A stretch of DNA of 64,000 bases, taken from positions 868,001 to 932,000 of the forward strand of contig NZ_CP108041.1 in assembly GCF_036173065.1 (NCBI RefSeq), in the 5' to 3' direction. A program made the position numbers and the translations under genes. The notes below the pieces were generated by a model. That model was given only the letters and a program-made list of their open reading frames with translations, had not been told where the DNA came from and ran no database searches. Shown in pieces: positions 1 through 8,287 of the stretch. How positions within the stretch are numbered: position 1 is the stretch's first letter; each line of letters begins with the position of its first letter. This DNA is from Rhodococcus sp. NBC_00297 (GTDB taxonomy: Bacteria > Actinomycetota > Actinomycetes > Mycobacteriales > Mycobacteriaceae).

Positions 1-2
1 GC

Positions 3-113
3 CACACCGCCATGACCTGGCTCATGGACGGATACCGAGCGGACAGAACCGATCTCGTTCACGGGACCGCCCGGTTCCTCGCCGCGGTGGTCGGTGCGGC
101 AGAGCCCGAGTAA
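3..113 (+). CDS. C-terminal fragment of a gene that begins before the window
   Basis: An open frame runs from the window edge for 36 codons to a TAA stop and reads as a helical tail (TWLMDGYRADRTDL... FLAAVV). The length and the amphipathic pattern resemble the last helix of a TetR-type ligand-binding domain, but this is a guess from a short tail. Codons end almost always in G or C, which supports real coding sequence. The rest of the gene lies outside the window. Confidence 0.5.
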   Translation, partial: HTAMTWLMDGYRADRTDLVHGTARFLAAVVGAAEPE

Positions 114-219
114 TTCGGTCGACGCGGTCCCCTCTCGGGTGTTTCAGTGGTGCGAACCGACCACCGGGAAGGCCGGAGGCCGGCCGACATCGAACCGACC
201 ACGACTCGAGGACGCACGC

Positions 220-438
220 ATGTATCCCACCGATCCCGACGTGTTCCTGCTCGTCCGACGGCAGGAACACGCGACCTTCACCCGCGACGCCGAGCACCGG
301 CGCGTGGCTCGCGCCCGCGCACGCCTCGCCCACGACGAACTCCGCGTCCAGCGCGCATGGGAGGAACTGACGGCGGCACTGGCCGAGTCCGCGCAGTCGC
401 GGCAGTCCCTGGCCGACCTGGTGCACAGCAGCCGCTGA
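220..438 (+). CDS. small hypothetical protein, 72 aa
   Basis: I place the start at the ATG with GAGGA about 7 bases upstream rather than at the upstream in-frame ATG at 94. The product (MYPTDPDVFLLVRRQEH...) is charged, rich in Arg, Ala and Glu, and likely a single long helix or helical hairpin, with no signal peptide or membrane segment. It ends tail-to-tail with the TetR gene. I do not recognise a family; similar small actinobacterial proteins of unknown role begin MYP-D and are helical. Confidence 0.55.
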   Translation: MYPTDPDVFLLVRRQEHATFTRDAEHRRVARARARLAHDELRVQRAWEELTAALAESAQSRQSLADLVHSSR

Positions 439-439
439 G

Positions 440-1081
440 TCAGCGTTCGTTGCCCCGAAGTTCGTTGCCCCTAAGTTCGTTGCCCCTAAGTTCGATGCCC
501 CGAAGGAGGATGTCGACGGCGGCCTCGATGGTGGCGTCGTCGGGCAGCGTCCCGTACATCAGCGTCGGGCAGACCACGGAGCCGGACAGCATGGACACCG
601 CCGCCTCGAGCTCCGGGCCCTGGATCACCGCACCGAGCATCTGCCGAGTGTGCTTCTCGCCGTCGTCGACGATGCGGCGGCGCACCCGGCCGATCTCGGC
701 GACGGTGGCCCCCCACTGCGCCATGGCCATGAGCACGCGATCGAGGCGCTGCGTGGCGATGGCGTCGCGGAGCATCCGCAGCTCACCGATCAGGTCCGTG
801 CGGACGTCGCCGACCAGGTCGTGATGCGGCATGTCGCCGATCGCCTCGAGAGCCATGGTGAGCAGGTCGGAACGGGACGGCCAGTGCGTGTACAGCGTGG
901 TCTTGGAGTAACCGGCCACCCGTGCGACGTGCGCGTGGGTCACCGCCTCCCACCCCTCGCCTGTCAGCACCTCGAGCGCGGCGCGCGAGACGTCCGCGCG
1001 TGTGCGAGCGACGCGGGCGTCCTCTGCCACGGCGTCGGGCTCTGTTCCGATTCCGTTCTCGTCCGACGGGGTATCACTCAT
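440..1081 (-). CDS. TetR/AcrR family transcriptional regulator
   Basis: A 213-residue regulator with the N-terminal TetR helix-turn-helix at about residues 48-67 (HVARVAGYSKTTLYTHW) and an all-helical ligand domain. I chose the ATG because GAGGAGG lies 11 bases upstream; the GTG 12 bases earlier sits inside that Shine-Dalgarno sequence. It is divergent from the MAA operon and the intergenic region has a palindrome over the operon's -35 box, so it is a plausible local repressor (inference). The C-terminus is odd: it ends in tandem GNELR units encoded by a 15-bp DNA repeat, outside the normal TetR fold. Confidence 0.9.
   Translation of the reverse strand: MSDTPSDENGIGTEPDAVAEDARVARTRADVSRAALEVLTGEGWEAVTHAHVARVAGYSKTTLYTHWPSRSDLLTMALEAIGDMPHHDLVGDVRTDLIGELRMLRDAIATQRLDRVLMAMAQWGATVAEIGRVRRRIVDDGEKHTRQMLGAVIQGPELEAAVSMLSGSVVCPTLMYGTLPDDATIEAAVDILLRGIELRGNELRGNELRGNER
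445..504. repeat. four tandem 15-bp units
   Basis: Four copies of a 15-bp unit (GTTCGTTGCCCCTAA and close variants) lie head to tail inside the 3' end of the TetR gene and encode its repeated GNELR tail. The period is a multiple of three, so copy number can change without a frameshift. Confidence 0.85.
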
Positions 1082-1108
1082 CGCGTCACTCACCTCCTCG
1101 GTCGCTGT

Positions 1109-1151
1109 GCTTCGAAATTCGGGCTTCGAAATTCTGGCATCGAAGTTCGAG
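1109..1151. repeat. three 14-15-bp tandem units upstream of the TetR gene
   Basis: Units GCTTCGAAATTCGG, GCTTCGAAATTCTG and a diverged third copy follow each other just upstream of the TetR start, in its 5' leader or promoter. They share a TTCGAA-like core with the array at the gene's other end. Function unknown; regulatory repeats or slippage products are both possible. Confidence 0.6.
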
Positions 1152-1185
1152 GGTTGAAGTTACGCGAATGTCGGGTACAGACCTA

Positions 1186-1213
1186 TTGAACTAAATGTTC
1201 ATTACTGTACTGT
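1186..1213 (+). promoter_or_regulatory. putative promoter of the MAA operon with overlapping TetR-type operator
   Basis: TTGAAC at 1186-1191 and TACTGT at 1208-1213, 16 bp apart, form a reasonable sigma-A-type promoter about 120 bp before the first operon gene. The palindrome TGAAC-TAAAT-GTTCA at 1187-1201 covers the -35 box and part of the spacer; one further base pair on each side is nearly symmetric. Its position suits repression by the divergent TetR protein. The palindrome is seen; promoter and operator function are inferred. Confidence 0.5.
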
Positions 1214-1334
1214 TGGACCAGCTTCGTGCACGGCATTTCGACCGCGAACTCCCCCACCATCATTCGCGACGGGTCATCCGTCGCCTCGGGCCTCGGCGCA
1301 GCACAGCGTCGGGCCGGTCCACGGAAGGACACCG

Positions 1335-2006
1335 ATGTCTGCCATCCTCTTCGGCTCCATCAGCACTCTCGCCGACACGTCCGAGCTCCAGCGACGCGCC
1401 TTCAACGAGGCGTTCTCCTCGCACGGGCTCGACTGGAACTGGTCACGCGACGACTACCGGTCCATGCTCGGTTCCAACGGCGGCGCGAACCGGATCGAGG
1501 ACTTCGCGGCGTCCGAGGGCGTCGAGGTCGACGCCTCCGCGGTGCACGCGACCAAGTCGGAGATCTTCCGGTCCCTCCTCTCCTCGGCCGGTGTGAGCCC
1601 GCGACCCGGCGTCGTGGACACCATCGCCGCGGCGAAGAAGTCGGGCGCCAAGCTCGGCTTCGTCACGACCACGTCGAAGGAGAACGTCGACGCCGTGCTC
1701 GAGGCGCTGTCCCCCGAGGTCACTCGCGACTCCTTCGACGTCCTCGTCGACGCGGACGACGTCGAGCAGGGCAAGCCCGACCCCGCGTCCTACGCCTTCG
1801 CCCTCGACAAGCTGGGCGAACAGCCCTCCGCTTGCGTCGCGATCGAGGACAACGCCGGTGGTGTGGCCGCCGCAGCCGCAGCCGACATCACCTGCGTCGC
1901 GTTCCCGAACGAGAACACGGCCGGCAGCGACTTCTCCTCGGCATCGGAGACGGTCGAATCCCTCGACCCCGCTCGCATCGAATCTCTGGTGACGGCTCGA
2001 CAGTGA
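1335..2006 (+). CDS. HAD-fold protein lacking the motif I nucleophile (probable pseudoenzyme), first gene of the MAA operon
   Basis: A 223-residue member of the HAD phosphatase/beta-phosphoglucomutase group; GGAAGGA lies 5 bases before the ATG. Motif II (T111-T113), the motif III lysine (GKPDP, K147) and motif IV (E171-D172) are present. Motif I, normally DxDGTL, reads GSISTL at residues 7-12: both catalytic aspartates are replaced by Gly7 and Ile9, while the flanking F...TLADTSE is intact. Without the nucleophile it should not hydrolyse phosphate esters by the usual mechanism. It leads the MAA genes, so it may bind a sugar phosphate such as sedoheptulose 7-phosphate or act as a partner or regulatory subunit (inference). 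There is no frameshift. Confidence 0.85.
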   Translation: MSAILFGSISTLADTSELQRRAFNEAFSSHGLDWNWSRDDYRSMLGSNGGANRIEDFAASEGVEVDASAVHATKSEIFRSLLSSAGVSPRPGVVDTIAAAKKSGAKLGFVTTTSKENVDAVLEALSPEVTRDSFDVLVDADDVEQGKPDPASYAFALDKLGEQPSACVAIEDNAGGVAAAAAADITCVAFPNENTAGSDFSSASETVESLDPARIESLVTARQ

Positions 2007-2109
2007 CCTTCACCGGTCGACTCCACACCCTGTCGAGTCACATCCACGCCAACCCCGGTTCACCCGTCGAGCGCGATGCTCGCGAACCGTTTTCCTCGGG
2101 AGAGAAGTA

Positions 2110-3351
2110 GTGAGCAACCTCCAGGCACGTGTCACCGCAGACGATCGCACCTTCCACGTCGAGGGATACGAGAAGATCGAGTACGACCTCGTGTACGTCG
2201 ACGGCGTCTTCGACACCGCGAACACAGAGCTCGCGGACAGCTACCGGCCGTACGGCCGCTGCCTGATGGTGGTGGACGACAGCGTCCTCGCGCTGTACGG
2301 CGACGCGATCCACACCTATTTCCGCCATCACGACATCGCGCTGACCATCGTCCCGGTGCAGATCCGCGAGACGGCGAAGTCGATCGAGACCTTCGAGCGG
2401 ATCGTGGGCGAGTTCGATCGCTTCGGCCTGGTGCGTACCGAGCCCGTCCTGGTCGTCGGCGGCGGACTCACGACGGACGTCGCCGGCTTCGCGTGCGCCA
2501 GCTACCGCCGGAACACGCCGTACATCCGCATCCCGACGACGCTGATCGGTCTCATCGACGCCAGCGTCAGCATCAAGGTCGCCGTCAACTACGGCAAGCA
2601 CAAGAACCGTCTGGGCGCGTACCACGCCTCGCAGAAGGTGTTGCTGGACTTCAGTTTCCTGGGCACCCTGCCGGAGGACCAGGTCCGCAACGGCATGGCG
2701 GAACTCATCAAGATCTCCGTCGTGGGCAATCTCGAGATCTTCGAGATGCTCGAGAAGCACGGCCCGGAGCTGCTCGCGACGCGTTTCGGTCACCTCGACG
2801 GCACCGCGGAACTGCGCGAGATCGCCGACCGCCTCACCTACAAGGCCATCGCGACCATGCTGGACCTGGAAGCGCCCAACCTCCACGAGATCGACCTCGA
2901 TCGCGTGATCGCTTTCGGCCACACCTGGAGTCCGACGCTCGAGCTCACCCCGCCCGCGCCGTTCTTCCACGGACACGCCATCAACATCGACATGGCGCTG
3001 TCCACCACCCTCGCGGAGCAGCGCGGCCACATCACGGCCGACGACCGCGACCGCGTGCTCGGCGTCATGAGCGGGATCGGGCTCGCGCTCGACAGCTCGT
3101 ACCTGACGGCCGACCTGCTCGCCGAGGCCACGTCGTCCATCCTCAAGACCCGAGACGGGATTCTCCGCGCGGCGGTGCCGGCGCCCATCGGGTCCTGCGA
3201 ATTCCTGAACGACGTGACCGTCGACGAGCTGTCGGACACGCTCACCCTGCACAAGAAGATCTGCCTCGAGCACGACCGCGACGGCGACGGCGTGGACATG
3301 TTCACCGCGCCGCAACCGGAGGTCGCGGTCGGTTCGTCCCACGATGAGTGA
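2110..3351 (+). CDS. mysA: demethyl-4-deoxygadusol synthase (sugar phosphate cyclase), MAA biosynthesis
   Basis: A 413-residue cyclase of the dehydroquinate-synthase superfamily. It closes sedoheptulose 7-phosphate to demethyl-4-deoxygadusol, the core of mycosporines, using bound NAD and a metal. Seen: GGGLTTD (117-123) and [10 protein letters not shown] (142-151) for NAD and substrate, and metal-ligand candidates E198 (MAEL), H271 (FGHTWSP) and H287 (FFHGHA). The whole sequence follows the cyanobacterial MysA pattern (start [23 protein letters not shown] near the end) more closely than 2-epi-5-epi-valiolone synthase as I recall them. The GTG start follows GGGAGAGAAG. It overlaps the next gene by 8 bp. 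EEVS or EVS activity is the main alternative, but the downstream genes argue for the MAA enzyme. Confidence 0.93.
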   Translation: MSNLQARVTADDRTFHVEGYEKIEYDLVYVDGVFDTANTELADSYRPYGRCLMVVDDSVLALYGDAIHTYFRHHDIALTIVPVQIRETAKSIETFERIVGEFDRFGLVRTEPVLVVGGGLTTDVAGFACASYRRNTPYIRIPTTLIGLIDASVSIKVAVNYGKHKNRLGAYHASQKVLLDFSFLGTLPEDQVRNGMAELIKISVVGNLEIFEMLEKHGPELLATRFGHLDGTAELREIADRLTYKAIATMLDLEAPNLHEIDLDRVIAFGHTWSPTLELTPPAPFFHGHAINIDMALSTTLAEQRGHITADDRDRVLGVMSGIGLALDSSYLTADLLAEATSSILKTRDGILRAAVPAPIGSCEFLNDVTVDELSDTLTLHKKICLEHDRDGDGVDMFTAPQPEVAVGSSHDE

Positions 3352-4138
3352 TGCACGGCCGGTCACACCGACCACCATCGCCGCGGCCGAGCTGACGGAG
3401 CTGTGCCGGGACCTCGACGACCTCGGGGTCCCGGCAGCCGTTCTCGGCCGCGCTCGGCGTGCGCGTGACGTGATCGCGGGCCTCGACGCGTACCTGGACG
3501 AGTGCACCACCCCGGAATCACCCGCTCTCGCGGATCTGGCCGCACGCACCCGATCCGCGGAATGGTCCGGCAGCGCGCTCGAGCAGGAGATGCTGTCCGG
3601 CCACGTCGAGGGACGTTTCCTCGACTTCCTCGTGCGGATGACCCGCGCCACGTCGGTCCTCGAGATCGGCATGTTCACGGGGTACTCCGCTCTCGCCATG
3701 GCCGAGGCACTTCCACCCGGCGGAAGCATCGTCGCCTGTGAACTGGATGAACCCGTCGCGGCGTTCGCCCGACAGTGCTTCGACGCGTCGTCGGCAGGCG
3801 ACGCGATCGAGATTCTCGTCGGTCCTGCGGCGGAGTCCCTCACCCGTCTCGCCGACGAGGGACGCCGGTTCGACCTGGTGTTCATCGATGCCGACAAGGC
3901 CGGGTACCTCGGATACCTGACGGCGCTTCTCGACTCCGAGCTGCTGACGCCGGACGCCGTGGTCGCCGTCGACAACACACTCCTGCAGGCCGAGCCGTAC
4001 CTCGGTACGGCCATGTCGGACAACGGTTCCGCCATCGCGGAGTTCAATCGCGCCGTGGCGGCGGACTCCCGCGTCGAGCAGGTCCTGGTCCCGCTGCGGG
4101 ACGGACTGACGCTCATCCGTCGATCGAGCGCGTCGTGA
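3344..4138 (+). CDS. mysB: SAM-dependent O-methyltransferase forming 4-deoxygadusol
   Basis: A 264-residue class I methyltransferase of the caffeoyl-CoA/catechol O-methyltransferase family. In MAA synthesis it methylates demethyl-4-deoxygadusol to 4-deoxygadusol in the cytosol. The SAM-binding loop [10 protein letters not shown] is at 106-115, the acidic CELDEP at 132-137 and the metal-binding FIDADKAGY at 180-188, with VDNTL following. It overlaps mysA by 8 bp and mysC by 4 bp (GTGA), so translation is probably coupled. The assignment rests on family and on its position between mysA and mysC. Confidence 0.92.
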   Translation: MSDARPVTPTTIAAAELTELCRDLDDLGVPAAVLGRARRARDVIAGLDAYLDECTTPESPALADLAARTRSAEWSGSALEQEMLSGHVEGRFLDFLVRMTRATSVLEIGMFTGYSALAMAEALPPGGSIVACELDEPVAAFARQCFDASSAGDAIEILVGPAAESLTRLADEGRRFDLVFIDADKAGYLGYLTALLDSELLTPDAVVAVDNTLLQAEPYLGTAMSDNGSAIAEFNRAVAADSRVEQVLVPLRDGLTLIRRSSAS

Positions 4139-5427
4139 CGAGCGTCGGCCGGTCCGTGGCGGTCCTCGCCGGCTCGCTCGTCACCGCCCCGCTCGACCTC
4201 GTGCCCGTCCTGGCGGCGCTCGCCCGACCGCGCACGGCACCCGGTTCGCCTGCCGCACAGCGTAGGACGGTCGTGATCAACGGCGGCAAGATGACCAAGG
4301 CGCTGCAACTCGCGAGATCGTTCCACGGCGCCGGCCACCGGGTGGTACTGGTCGAATCGGCCAAGTACCGGTACACCGCGCATCGGTTCTCCCGAGCGGT
4401 GGACGTGTTCCACACCGTCCCCGAGGCGTCGGAACCCGGATATGCGCGCGCGATCGCCGACATCGTGCTGAGCGAGAGAGCGGACGTGTTCGTGCCGGTG
4501 TCGAGTCCGGCGTCCAGCGTGCCGGACGCCGAGGTCGGTCGTCTGCTCGACGGGCGGTGCGACGTCGTCCACGTCGACTCGGCCACCGTGCGCATGCTCG
4601 ACGACAAGGTGCAGTTCTCGAAGGTCGCGGAGTCGCTCGGTCTGCGCGTGCCGGAATCACACCTCGTCACCGACCGTCGGCAGGTCGAGGACTTCGACTT
4701 CCCCGACGGCCGTACCTACATCCTCAAGCGCATCGCGTACAACCCGGTGGGTCGTATGGACCTCACGCCGTTGACGGGACGGGACCGCGCGGCGAATGCC
4801 GCGTTCGTCTCCGGGCTCGACATCTCGGACGAGGATCCGTGGATCATGCAGGAGTTCGTCACCGGTCAGGAGTACTGCACCCACTCGACTGTCCGCAACG
4901 GGCGCGTGCAGGTGTACGGGTGCTGCGAGTCGTCGGCGTTCCAGATCAACTACGCCATGGTGGACAAGCCCGAGATCCGGTCGTGGGTGGAGCATTTCGT
5001 CGGCGAGCTCGGGCTCACGGGCCAGGTGTCCTTCGACTTCATCGAGGCGGCGGACGGCCACGCCTACGCCATCGAGTGCAATCCGCGAACGCATTCGGCC
5101 ATCACCATGTTCCACGATCACCCGGACGTGGCGGCTGCGTACCTCGACGACGGGCACCCCGTCATCACGCCGCTCCCGTCCGCCCGGCCGACCTACTGGA
5201 TCTACCACGAGATCTGGCGGCTGCTCACCCAGCCTGGCCGCCTCGCCCGCGCACGCACCATCGCCACCGGGAAGGACGCGGTGTTCACGCGGTGGGATCC
5301 GTTGCCCTACTTCATGCTTCACCACCTCCACATGCCGTCGCTGATCTGGGCGAACCTTCGCGCCGGTCGCTCGTGGAGCCGCATCGACTTCAACATCGGC
5401 AAACTCGTGGAGGCCGGCGGTGACTGA
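4135..5427 (+). CDS. mysC: ATP-grasp ligase attaching glycine to 4-deoxygadusol (mycosporine-glycine synthase)
   Basis: A 430-residue ATP-grasp enzyme. MysC activates 4-deoxygadusol with ATP and joins glycine to give mycosporine-glycine. I start it at the GTG overlapping the mysB stop; an open frame continues far upstream but only inside mysB. The N-terminus has a hydrophobic stretch (residues about 7-30), then a Rossmann-like part (VVINGGKMTKAL), and the grasp core with YILKRIAYNPVGRMDL, IMQEFVTGQEY and the metal end IECNPRTHSAITMF, which matches the cyanobacterial MysC signature as I know it. It overlaps mysD by 8 bp. Confidence 0.92.
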   Translation: MTSVGRSVAVLAGSLVTAPLDLVPVLAALARPRTAPGSPAAQRRTVVINGGKMTKALQLARSFHGAGHRVVLVESAKYRYTAHRFSRAVDVFHTVPEASEPGYARAIADIVLSERADVFVPVSSPASSVPDAEVGRLLDGRCDVVHVDSATVRMLDDKVQFSKVAESLGLRVPESHLVTDRRQVEDFDFPDGRTYILKRIAYNPVGRMDLTPLTGRDRAANAAFVSGLDISDEDPWIMQEFVTGQEYCTHSTVRNGRVQVYGCCESSAFQINYAMVDKPEIRSWVEHFVGELGLTGQVSFDFIEAADGHAYAIECNPRTHSAITMFHDHPDVAAAYLDDGHPVITPLPSARPTYWIYHEIWRLLTQPGRLARARTIATGKDAVFTRWDPLPYFMLHHLHMPSLIWANLRAGRSWSRIDFNIGKLVEAGGD

Positions 5428-6505
5428 CGACACGGCTTTCGTCCACCCGACCGCACGGGTGACCGTGCTGCACCTCGCGGGGTCCGCCGAGGACGAGTTC
5501 CATTCGGACCTGTCGCGGGTGTACGCCTCGGACGCGCTGTCCGCGCTCGCCGATCCCGCACGGTACGAGTTCCACGTCGCACTGGTCTCGCCCGACCGCA
5601 CGTGGCGCTTCCCGGTCGATCTCACCGACGACGCGGTGGCGGGGGCTCCGCCTCTGTCGCTCGCGGACGCGCTGCGTCACATCGAGGCTCTGGGTGTCGA
5701 CGTCGTCGTGCCGCAGATGTTCTGCCTGCCCGGCATGACGTCCTACCGGGCGCTGGTCGACGTCGTGGGTCTCGCTCTGCTGGGCAACACCGCCGACGTG
5801 ATGGCACTCGCGGCGGACAAGGCGCTGACCCGAGCGGTGGTCGCTGCGGCGGGCGTTCCGGTGCCGGAGGGCCACGTCGTCGTCGTGCCCCCGGACGCAC
5901 CACGGTCAGGCACGCGGTCGCCCGTCCCGTTACCGGTGGTCGTCAAGCCGGTGGACTCCGACAACTCGGTGGGGGTGTCGCTCGCGCGCACTCCTGACGA
6001 GTACACCGACGCGCTCGCGGACGCTGCGCGGTTCTCCCGCCGGGTGCTGGTGGAGCGCTACGTCGAGTTGGGACGTGAGGTGCGCTGCGGCATCGTCGTG
6101 GTGGACGGTGAACCGGTGTGCCTGCCGCTCGAGGAGTACGCCGTGGACGCGGACGATCGTCCGATCCGCACACGCGAGGACAAGTTGTCCCGCGACGAGG
6201 ACGGGGCGCTGTACCTGGTGGCCAAGAACGCCACGAAGGCGTGGATCGTCCCCGAGGACGATCCGACCACCGAGCGGATCCACGCGGTGGCCCTCGAGTG
6301 CCACCGAGCGCTGGGGTGTCGGCACTACAGCCTCTTCGACTTCCGGGTGGACCCCGACGGTCGACCGTGGTTTCTCGAGGCAGGCCTGTACTGCTCCTAC
6401 GCGCGGGGCAGCGTGGTCGCGGTGATGGCTGCGGCCGCGGGAATCAGTCTCGAGGACCTGTTCGCCGCAGGACTGCGCGAACTCTCGATCGAAGGAGCAC
6501 GATGA
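5420..6505 (+). CDS. mysD: D-Ala-D-Ala-ligase-like enzyme adding a second amino acid to mycosporine-glycine
   Basis: A 361-residue D-Ala-D-Ala ligase homologue; in MAA pathways MysD condenses mycosporine-glycine with serine, threonine, alanine or another amino acid to give shinorine-type imines. Seen: the ATP-grasp lysine motif VVVKPVDSDNSVGV, the segment RTREDKLSRDEDG, and the C-terminal HYSLFDFRVDPDG followed by FLEAGLYCSYARGS, all as in MysD rather than cell-wall Ddl. GTG start with GGAGG just upstream. Its stop overlaps the next gene's start (ATGA). The second amino acid cannot be read from sequence. Confidence 0.92.
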   Translation: MTDDTAFVHPTARVTVLHLAGSAEDEFHSDLSRVYASDALSALADPARYEFHVALVSPDRTWRFPVDLTDDAVAGAPPLSLADALRHIEALGVDVVVPQMFCLPGMTSYRALVDVVGLALLGNTADVMALAADKALTRAVVAAAGVPVPEGHVVVVPPDAPRSGTRSPVPLPVVVKPVDSDNSVGVSLARTPDEYTDALADAARFSRRVLVERYVELGREVRCGIVVVDGEPVCLPLEEYAVDADDRPIRTREDKLSRDEDGALYLVAKNATKAWIVPEDDPTTERIHAVALECHRALGCRHYSLFDFRVDPDGRPWFLEAGLYCSYARGSVVAVMAAAAGISLEDLFAAGLRELSIEGAR

Positions 6506-7284
6506 TGCGACACACCACCCTCGAACCCGTCGGCGCACACGTCGAGGACGTCCGGGTGGAGGACCTCGACGCGGCGGGAATCGACGAGACACGCCGCCTC
6601 GCAGCAGATCACGGCGTCGTCGTCTTCCGGGGGCAGTCGCTCGACGACGACCGTTTCACCGAGTTCCTCCGTGCGTTCGGCGACCTCGTGTTCACCGAGG
6701 GCGAGACACCGGTCTCCGGACACCCGGATCTCAACGTCATCAGCAATGTCGGCCGGACGACGACGCCGCGCTCCACCTTCCACGTGGACACGAGCTACGT
6801 GGCACACCCACCGGCGTACACCTCGCTCCGTGCGGTCACCGTGCCGTCGGAGGGAGGACAGACCGTCTTCAGCAACCAGTACCGCGCGTGGGACACACTG
6901 CCCGACGACCTTCGCGACGAGCTCGTCGACCGCACGCTCACGCACGTCGTGACCGGTCTCGATCTCGCCGACGATGCCGAGTCGTCCGCAGTGCATCCGC
7001 TCGTGACGACCCATCCGATCAGCGGACGGCGCTCGCTCTACCTGTCGACTCCCGCGCGATGCGCGTCGATCAGCGGAATGTCGCCCGACGAGACCGCCGA
7101 GACCGTCCGGTTCCTCTACGACCACTCCACCGCCGAGGACAACGTGCACCGGCACACGTGGCAGCCGGGCGACGTCGTCTTGTGGGACAACCGGTGCGTC
7201 ATGCACCGGGCCGACCACAGCGGAGTGGTGGGCGACCGGGTGATGCACCGCGGGATGGCAACCGACGGTCGCGCTCGCTCCTGA
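6502..7284 (+). CDS. TauD/TfdA-family Fe(II)/2-oxoglutarate dioxygenase, last gene of the MAA operon
   Basis: A 260-residue member of the TauD family. The iron ligands are visible as H94-x-D96 (TFHVDTSY) and H235 (CVMHRADH), and R250 or R246 can bind 2-oxoglutarate. The fold segments DHGVVVFRGQSL and GDVVLWDNR are typical. The first ATG overlaps the mysD stop (ATGA); a second ATG 3 bases on has better spacing to GAAGGAG. The coupling implies that it works on the MAA or its precursor. In cyanobacteria a different 2OG oxygenase, MysH (phytanoyl-CoA dioxygenase type), converts MAAs to palythines; this protein could be an analogue (inference). It could also supply or trim the amino-acid side chain. 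Confidence 0.88.
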   Translation: MMRHTTLEPVGAHVEDVRVEDLDAAGIDETRRLAADHGVVVFRGQSLDDDRFTEFLRAFGDLVFTEGETPVSGHPDLNVISNVGRTTTPRSTFHVDTSYVAHPPAYTSLRAVTVPSEGGQTVFSNQYRAWDTLPDDLRDELVDRTLTHVVTGLDLADDAESSAVHPLVTTHPISGRRSLYLSTPARCASISGMSPDETAETVRFLYDHSTAEDNVHRHTWQPGDVVLWDNRCVMHRADHSGVVGDRVMHRGMATDGRARS

Positions 7285-7293
7285 GGCCGATCG

Positions 7294-8202
7294 TCAGCGC
7301 GCCAGGACAGCGGCCCCTCGCCGCACCACCATGTCGCGGAAGGCGAGGGCCTGCGCCGGCAGGGTGCGTGCGGGCCACACCACGCCGATGCGCCGCCGCG
7401 CCGCGGGGTCGTTCACCGCGATGTCGACCGTGGGCAGCGGGCCGGCGGGAGTGGTCGTGCGAGGGAGGACGCTGACGCCGAGGCCCGCCCCGACCAGCCC
7501 GCGCACGGTGTGAATGTCCTGCCCCTCGAAGGCGATGGTCGGGGCCATTCCCGCAGCGGCCCACAGTGTCTCGCAGAGAGAACGCATGCCGTACCCGTGT
7601 TCCATCGCCACGTACGGGTCGTCCGCCGTTTCCACGAGGTCCACCGATCGGCGGCCCGCCAGTCGGTGATCGGACGGGACGACCAACACGAGCCTCTCGT
7701 CGTACAGCCCGAAGGACGTGTCGGTGCCGTGTTCGGTGCCGAGCGCCACGAATGCGAGGTCCGCGCTCCCGTCCTCCAGTCTGTCGAGGCACCGGGCCCG
7801 CGCGCCCTGGTCGAGGGTGAACGTGACGGCGGGATGATTGGCGAGGAAGCGCTTGATGAGCAGCGGGAGCACGCCCTCGCCCACCGTGTTCTGGAAGCTG
7901 ACCGAGATGCGGCCACGAGTGCGGGCGTCCTGCTCGGTCATGGCGTCGAGCCCGGCCTCGAGTTCGCGGACCGCCCGGTCGAGGAAGGGCATCAGTGCAC
8001 GTCCCGCAGGCGTGAGGGCGATGCCCCGACCGCGACGCTCGACGACCGCCACTCCCAACGCGGCCGAGGCGCGGGCGAGTTGCCGGCTCACCGTCGGCTG
8101 CGGGAGGCCGAGGACGTGCGCCGCCTCGGTGATGTGTTCGGTCTCCGCCACGGCGAGCAGTGTCGGGATCAGAGGCAGGAGTGCCTCGGCTTCCTCACGC
8201 AT
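7294..8202 (-). CDS. LysR family transcriptional regulator
   Basis: A 302-residue LysR protein with N-terminal winged helix (AAHVLGLPQPTVSRQLARA, about residues 27-45) and a periplasmic-binding-protein-like effector domain. It converges on the MAA operon with a 9-bp gap and is divergent from an MFS exporter gene, the usual arrangement for LysR proteins controlling a YnfM-type transporter. No strong ribosome binding site precedes the ATG. Whether it responds to MAAs is unknown. Confidence 0.92.
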   Translation of the reverse strand: MREEAEALLPLIPTLLAVAETEHITEAAHVLGLPQPTVSRQLARASAALGVAVVERRGRGIALTPAGRALMPFLDRAVRELEAGLDAMTEQDARTRGRISVSFQNTVGEGVLPLLIKRFLANHPAVTFTLDQGARARCLDRLEDGSADLAFVALGTEHGTDTSFGLYDERLVLVVPSDHRLAGRRSVDLVETADDPYVAMEHGYGMRSLCETLWAAAGMAPTIAFEGQDIHTVRGLVGAGLGVSVLPRTTTPAGPLPTVDIAVNDPAARRRIGVVWPARTLPAQALAFRDMVVRRGAAVLAR

Positions 8203-8287
8203 GAATCGAACGATACGTCACGATCATGATTGTGCGAGATGCAATGCATTGGACGAATAGGTCGCGTCCGGCCTACCGTCGGATCCC
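8203..8287. promoter_or_regulatory. shared LysR/MFS control region
   Basis: The 85-bp divergent gap is AT-richer than its surroundings and holds ATGCA-A-TGCAT (8239-8249) and ATCATGAT (8223-8230). LysR proteins usually bind a T-N11-A dyad in such a gap; the first dyad is the better candidate. Confidence 0.4.

Noticed and set aside
2110..3351. Aminocyclitol/valienamine (C7N) pathway instead of MAA
   Set aside because: The cyclase sequence and the following O-methyltransferase, ATP-grasp and Ddl-like genes match mysABCD; no aminotransferase, glycosyltransferase or kinase of C7N clusters is present.
2038..4572. 844-codon open frame on the minus strand across mysA-mysC
   Set aside because: It mirrors the MAA genes in an antisense frame, as often happens with G/C-ending codons; the sequence is Arg/Glu/Val low-complexity with no domain, and the plus-strand genes have clear motifs.
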